This document shows positions 51,522-54,135 of a stretch of 54,135 nt of DNA, one piece after another; position 1 is the stretch's first letter; each line of letters opens with the position of its first letter. Origin of the DNA: Spirochaetota bacterium. GTDB taxonomy: Bacteria; Spirochaetota; Brevinematia; DTOW01. The notes beneath the pieces are model-generated. The model saw nothing but the letters and a program-made list of their open reading frames with translations, had not been told where the DNA came from and did not search any database. The translations under genes and the position numbers were made by a program. The stretch is from NCBI GenBank assembly GCA_025061835.1, contig JANXAC010000010.1, forward strand, positions 1-54,135, in the 5' to 3' direction.

Positions 51522-52457
51522 ATGGATAAAATTATTCAAGTTAATTCAGTATCCCAAAACTTTTTCGTAAAAGACCCAAATAGACTTGCGTATTATATAC
51601 CTGTCAAAGCACTTGAAGATATAACTTTTGATGTTATTAGAAATACAACTTTATCTATCGTAGGTGAAAGCGGTTCAGGTAAGACAACGATAGGAAACAT
51701 CGTTCTAGGTGCGATTAAGCCAACAAAAGGAGATGTCCTATGGTATGGAAAATCAATATTCAATAAACAAGTTAAGAAAGATTACCTTAAAATCATACAC
51801 ACAGTTTCCCAAAACCCTCTGAGTTCCCTTAACCCCAGAATGAACGTAAAGAGCATAATAACTGAACCCCTACTCTTCAGAGAAAAATTGTCAAACAAAG
51901 AGGCTGAGGACAGAATAGCAAAAGTTGTTGAAGATGTGAAATTGAGTAAAGACATACTTTACAAATATCCACACGAGTTAAGTGGAGGAGAAAAGCAGAG
52001 AGTAAGCATCGCAAGAAGTATCATATCACAACCATCTATCATAGTTCTGGATGAACCAGTATCTTCTTTAGATGTATCTATAAGAGCACAGATACTCAAC
52101 CTACTTGTTGACATCAAGGCAAGGTATGGACTTACCTATATCTACATATCTCACGACATTTCAACCACAAGGTTCATATCAGACTACCTTCTAGTTCTGT
52201 ATAAAGGTAGGATAATGGAAATCGGAAACTCAGAGAGTATCTTTTCAAATCCTACAAACCCATACACCAGGTTTCTTTTATCTTCTGTCCCTAACCAGAA
52301 AATTGTAGAAGAGTTCAAAACTCTTGAGCGAGAAGAAGAAAGTAAAGGTTGTCCATTCTACAATCGCTGCCCTATAGCAACTTCAATCTGCAAAACCACA
52401 TTCCCAGACAAGAAAATAATTAAGGAAAACCACATATCTTACTGCCACAACATATAG
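51522..52457 (+). CDS. Oligopeptide/dipeptide ABC transporter ATPase, OppF/DppF type
   Basis: 311 residues from ATG 51522, 1 nt after the gyrA stop. Walker A GESGSGKTT near 47-55, Q-loop VSQNPLSSLNPRM typical of OppF/DppF, signature LSGGEKQR near 151, Walker B IIVLDEPVSSLD near 170, H-loop YISHD, and the C-terminal cysteine motif GCPFYNRCPIATSIC (FeS or metal-binding in OppD/F). Opp permeases, OppD and binding protein are not in the window. It is presumably translated by coupling with gyrA, an unusual pairing. Confidence 0.88.
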   Translation: MDKIIQVNSVSQNFFVKDPNRLAYYIPVKALEDITFDVIRNTTLSIVGESGSGKTTIGNIVLGAIKPTKGDVLWYGKSIFNKQVKKDYLKIIHTVSQNPLSSLNPRMNVKSIITEPLLFREKLSNKEAEDRIAKVVEDVKLSKDILYKYPHELSGGEKQRVSIARSIISQPSIIVLDEPVSSLDVSIRAQILNLLVDIKARYGLTYIYISHDISTTRFISDYLLVLYKGRIMEIGNSESIFSNPTNPYTRFLLSSVPNQKIVEEFKTLEREEESKGCPFYNRCPIATSICKTTFPDKKIIKENHISYCHNI

Positions 52458-52492
52458 AAATATAATAACCCTCTCAAGACAAGATTTTTTTC

Positions 52493-52521
52493 TTGATAAA
52501 CTAAACATTATATTTGATAAT
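52493..52521 (+). promoter_or_regulatory. Promoter of the zinc-ribbon gene set, leaderless type
   Basis: TTGATA (52493-52498), 17-nt spacer, GATAAT (52516-52521), 10 nt to ATG 52532. The TTG at 52514 lies inside the promoter and is not the start. Confidence 0.55.
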
Positions 52522-52531
52522 TAATCATGTT

Positions 52532-53332
52532 ATGAGAAAACTAGGTTTGGAATTATACAAAATAAGATCAAGTAAAACAAACTTAGAGGTCCTACTTAAC
52601 CTTGATAGGATAAGAAACCACGATGACTTTATTAGCCTACCCTTTGTAAACTGGTTTGTAAGCAATACAAACATAACATTTCAAAAACTGTGGAATTTCT
52701 TCTTCTTTACACCTATACTTGAGGCTTGGAAGAAGGATGGGAAAATTATTTCAGAATTTCTGATAAAGAATAACAAATTCAGGAAAACATATGGTGAAGA
52801 ACACATTGAGCTTTTCGTTAATGAAAGACTAGTAACACTTGATATACTACCATCAGAAGCATTTGACTTCTTAGAGATAGAATCGTCTCAACAACTTAGA
52901 GTTTGGGACCATAACACCATATTAGTTTCAAAGAATATCATTCATTGCCAGTCATGCCATAACAGATTCCTTACAAGCGAGATAGTTGAACCTTTAGATA
53001 GTAGCAGTGGTATATGCTGGTATTGTGCTGAAAGACTAACTCCTCACGAGAGAAGGATACTGGAAACACCAAAACTATTCAGAAATAGGATAGATGAAAC
53101 TTGGAAATTACTAGATAAAAAACAGAGAGAGAAGATCGTGTTTGACATTCTAAGAAACACTAGAACACACTACAAAATATCTGACATTCATGAACTGAAA
53201 GTTATATCAAGAGAGGTCGCTTCAGAAAACAGTATCTACAACACAAACAAACTAACCAAGAGAGAGTTAGAAGAACTTATAAAAACATTGGATAGAGATT
53301 ATTTTATTGATTGGTGGGGTAAGATATTATGA
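52532..53332 (+). CDS. Zinc-ribbon protein of unknown function
   Basis: 266 residues, no signal peptide or membrane segment, rich in Trp, Phe and Arg/Lys. It has two cysteine pairs, CQSC (139-142) and CWYC (162-165), spaced 19 residues, as in treble-clef or zinc-ribbon folds. The C-terminal part (about 175-266) is helical and charged (DKKQREKIVFDILRNTR, TKRELEELIKTLD). I do not recognise the family; nucleic-acid or protein binding is possible. First of three overlapping genes that continue past the window end. Confidence 0.6.
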   Translation: MRKLGLELYKIRSSKTNLEVLLNLDRIRNHDDFISLPFVNWFVSNTNITFQKLWNFFFFTPILEAWKKDGKIISEFLIKNNKFRKTYGEEHIELFVNERLVTLDILPSEAFDFLEIESSQQLRVWDHNTILVSKNIIHCQSCHNRFLTSEIVEPLDSSSGICWYCAERLTPHERRILETPKLFRNRIDETWKLLDKKQREKIVFDILRNTRTHYKISDIHELKVISREVASENSIYNTNKLTKRELEELIKTLDRDYFIDWWGKIL

Positions 53333-53700
53333 GACCTCCAAAACCATCTAAAAACAAAATGTTTCACAGGTACGCCAAAAAACAGCATATAATCAATAAT
53401 AACACCCACCTACACGATATAACCTTTAAATGTGATGAAACTGTAATAACAGGTGTTTGTCCAATATGCAGACAAAACACATACTATGATCCTTCAAACA
53501 TCATAGTCGGTAGTAACATTTTTCATTTTGATTGTGTGTTTGAGTGGGTAAGAGATAATTTTGGAGTTGATAAAGACAAAAAGATTTACTACATTGGTTC
53601 TAAAGCATTTGGAATATTCTGGGAGAGCAAAAATGGCAAGAAATTAGAAATGTTAAAAAGGATAAACCTTGAAGAGTATCTAAATACATATGCTAGATAG
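53329..53700 (+). CDS. Small zinc-finger-like protein of unknown function
   Basis: 123 residues with a basic N-terminus (RPPKPSKNKMFHRYAKKQH), then Cys35, CPIC (44-47) and HFDC (66-69), which form a plausible zinc site (C2-HC, RING-like spacing). The closing part is charged (SKNGKKLEMLKRINLEEYL). Family not recognised. The ATG overlaps the upstream stop (ATGA), so it is co-translated with the other zinc-ribbon protein. Confidence 0.6.
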   Translation: MRPPKPSKNKMFHRYAKKQHIINNNTHLHDITFKCDETVITGVCPICRQNTYYDPSNIIVGSNIFHFDCVFEWVRDNFGVDKDKKIYYIGSKAFGIFWESKNGKKLEMLKRINLEEYLNTYAR

Positions 53701-54135
53701 AATATTTAACCTAATAAATACACTGGAAGAGATATTATTAGCCGAAAGTGATATATACTCTGTTGATTTCAAAAGTATATGTCTTAAAACACTATCTAAC
53801 GATATAGATTTCGGTATATACTCAGAGACTCACAAAGGATTTCTAATTAGTTTTAGATCCAAAAATACGAAGATCCTCAAGGATGTTATAACTCCTAATG
53901 AGATTTCAAAGTCCCCAACTATTCACGATGATAATACAGTCTATGCTGATCTACTTGTATTCACTAGAAAGTTTCACAAAAAGATAATAATAAGGCTTGC
54001 CTTAGGACCTTTGGATAACGACCAAAAATCATTGATAAACAAGATTATCAAAAACTTTTACTCTTTTCAAGAAATGTATGATAAAAACTATGTATTCCAA
54101 GAACTCCTTGAAATACTAAAAGAAACAACAGAAGT
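53690..54135 (+). CDS. Third gene of the zinc-ribbon operon, 5' part (runs off the window)
   Basis: ATG 53690 overlaps the end of the upstream gene by 11 nt; the frame stays open for 148 codons to the window edge. Sequence: MLDRIFNLINTLEEILLAES at the start; an alpha/beta domain with GIYSETHKGFLISFRSK and KKIIIRLALGPL; and a helix ending FQEMYDKNYVFQELLEIL. The pattern resembles a GAF/PAS-type sensory domain followed by the linker helix that often precedes a kinase, GGDEF or phosphatase output domain, but the output lies outside the window. Function unassigned. Confidence 0.55.
   Translation, partial: MLDRIFNLINTLEEILLAESDIYSVDFKSICLKTLSNDIDFGIYSETHKGFLISFRSKNTKILKDVITPNEISKSPTIHDDNTVYADLLVFTRKFHKKIIIRLALGPLDNDQKSLINKIIKNFYSFQEMYDKNYVFQELLEILKETTE

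Noticed and set aside
52463-52500. Intrinsic terminator after the oppF-like gene (TCAAGA...TCTTGA)
   Set aside because: The short AT-rich stem has its T-run in the loop, not after the stem, and the right arm is the -35 region of the next gene.

Overview
The window is about 54 kb of a low-GC bacterial chromosome, densely packed with housekeeping genes. I see no phage, insertion sequence, CRISPR array or rRNA operon. A spirochaete (phylum Spirochaetota, possibly a deep, thermophilic lineage) fits best. The evidence is a short 155-residue FlgD, a FliW-CsrA pair, several LPP20-type and other lipoproteins, an RNase HIII, and strong use of AGA/AGG arginine and ATA isoleucine codons, which is common in thermophiles. 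This is inference: there is no 16S gene to settle it.

Layout. 1-2.4 kb: end of a beta-helix protein, a Xer recombinase, a spherulin-4-like lipoprotein. 2.4-7.8 kb: MscS channel (-), gpsA-rnhC (+), two LPP20-like envelope proteins (+). 7.9-11.3 kb: pstC-pstA-pstB-phoU (-) without pstS, with Pho-box-like repeats upstream. 11.6-17.5 kb (-): cytidylyltransferase-flgD, guaB, a membrane protein of unknown function, a DciA-like gene, proC. 17.6-25.4 kb: ptsI, M23 peptidase, hflX (-), pyrG, fumC, nfeD (-). 25.5-34.3 kb: tRNA-Val overlapping leuD, aspS, a methyltransferase, queC, lolD, and an unusual yqeY-trpE-mraY operon, then ccdA. 34.6-40.9 kb: secreted proteins, rpsU-tRNA-Gln-tRNA-Glu, hinT, a GHKL ATPase, trxB, fliW-csrA-tRNA-Leu. 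41-48.7 kb: membrane PP2C phosphatase, thioesterase, metG, a PilZ protein, rpe with a kinase-less PASTA protein. 49.1-54.1 kb: gyrA-oppF and a three-gene unit with two zinc-ribbon-like proteins, cut by the window end.

Regulatory architecture is the most unusual part. (1) A 20-bp element, consensus RTTATGTTAACTTGTTTGTT, occurs in six good copies and one partial copy, only between genes, and four copies are followed by an A/C-rich, G-poor tract. (2) Many first genes lack a Shine-Dalgarno sequence and have a sigma70-like promoter whose -10 box ends only 6-12 nt before the start codon, which points to leaderless mRNAs; internal operon genes usually have clear GGAGG sites. (3) Three protein genes abut or overlap tRNA genes, in one case with the only possible Shine-Dalgarno inside the tRNA acceptor stem. 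(4) 11-bp-periodic TTACA-type repeats lie upstream of both pstC and the MscS gene. (5) A second small repeat family (core AAAAAGYCTAGARTCYT) lies in three long intergenic gaps. Intrinsic terminators are scarce.
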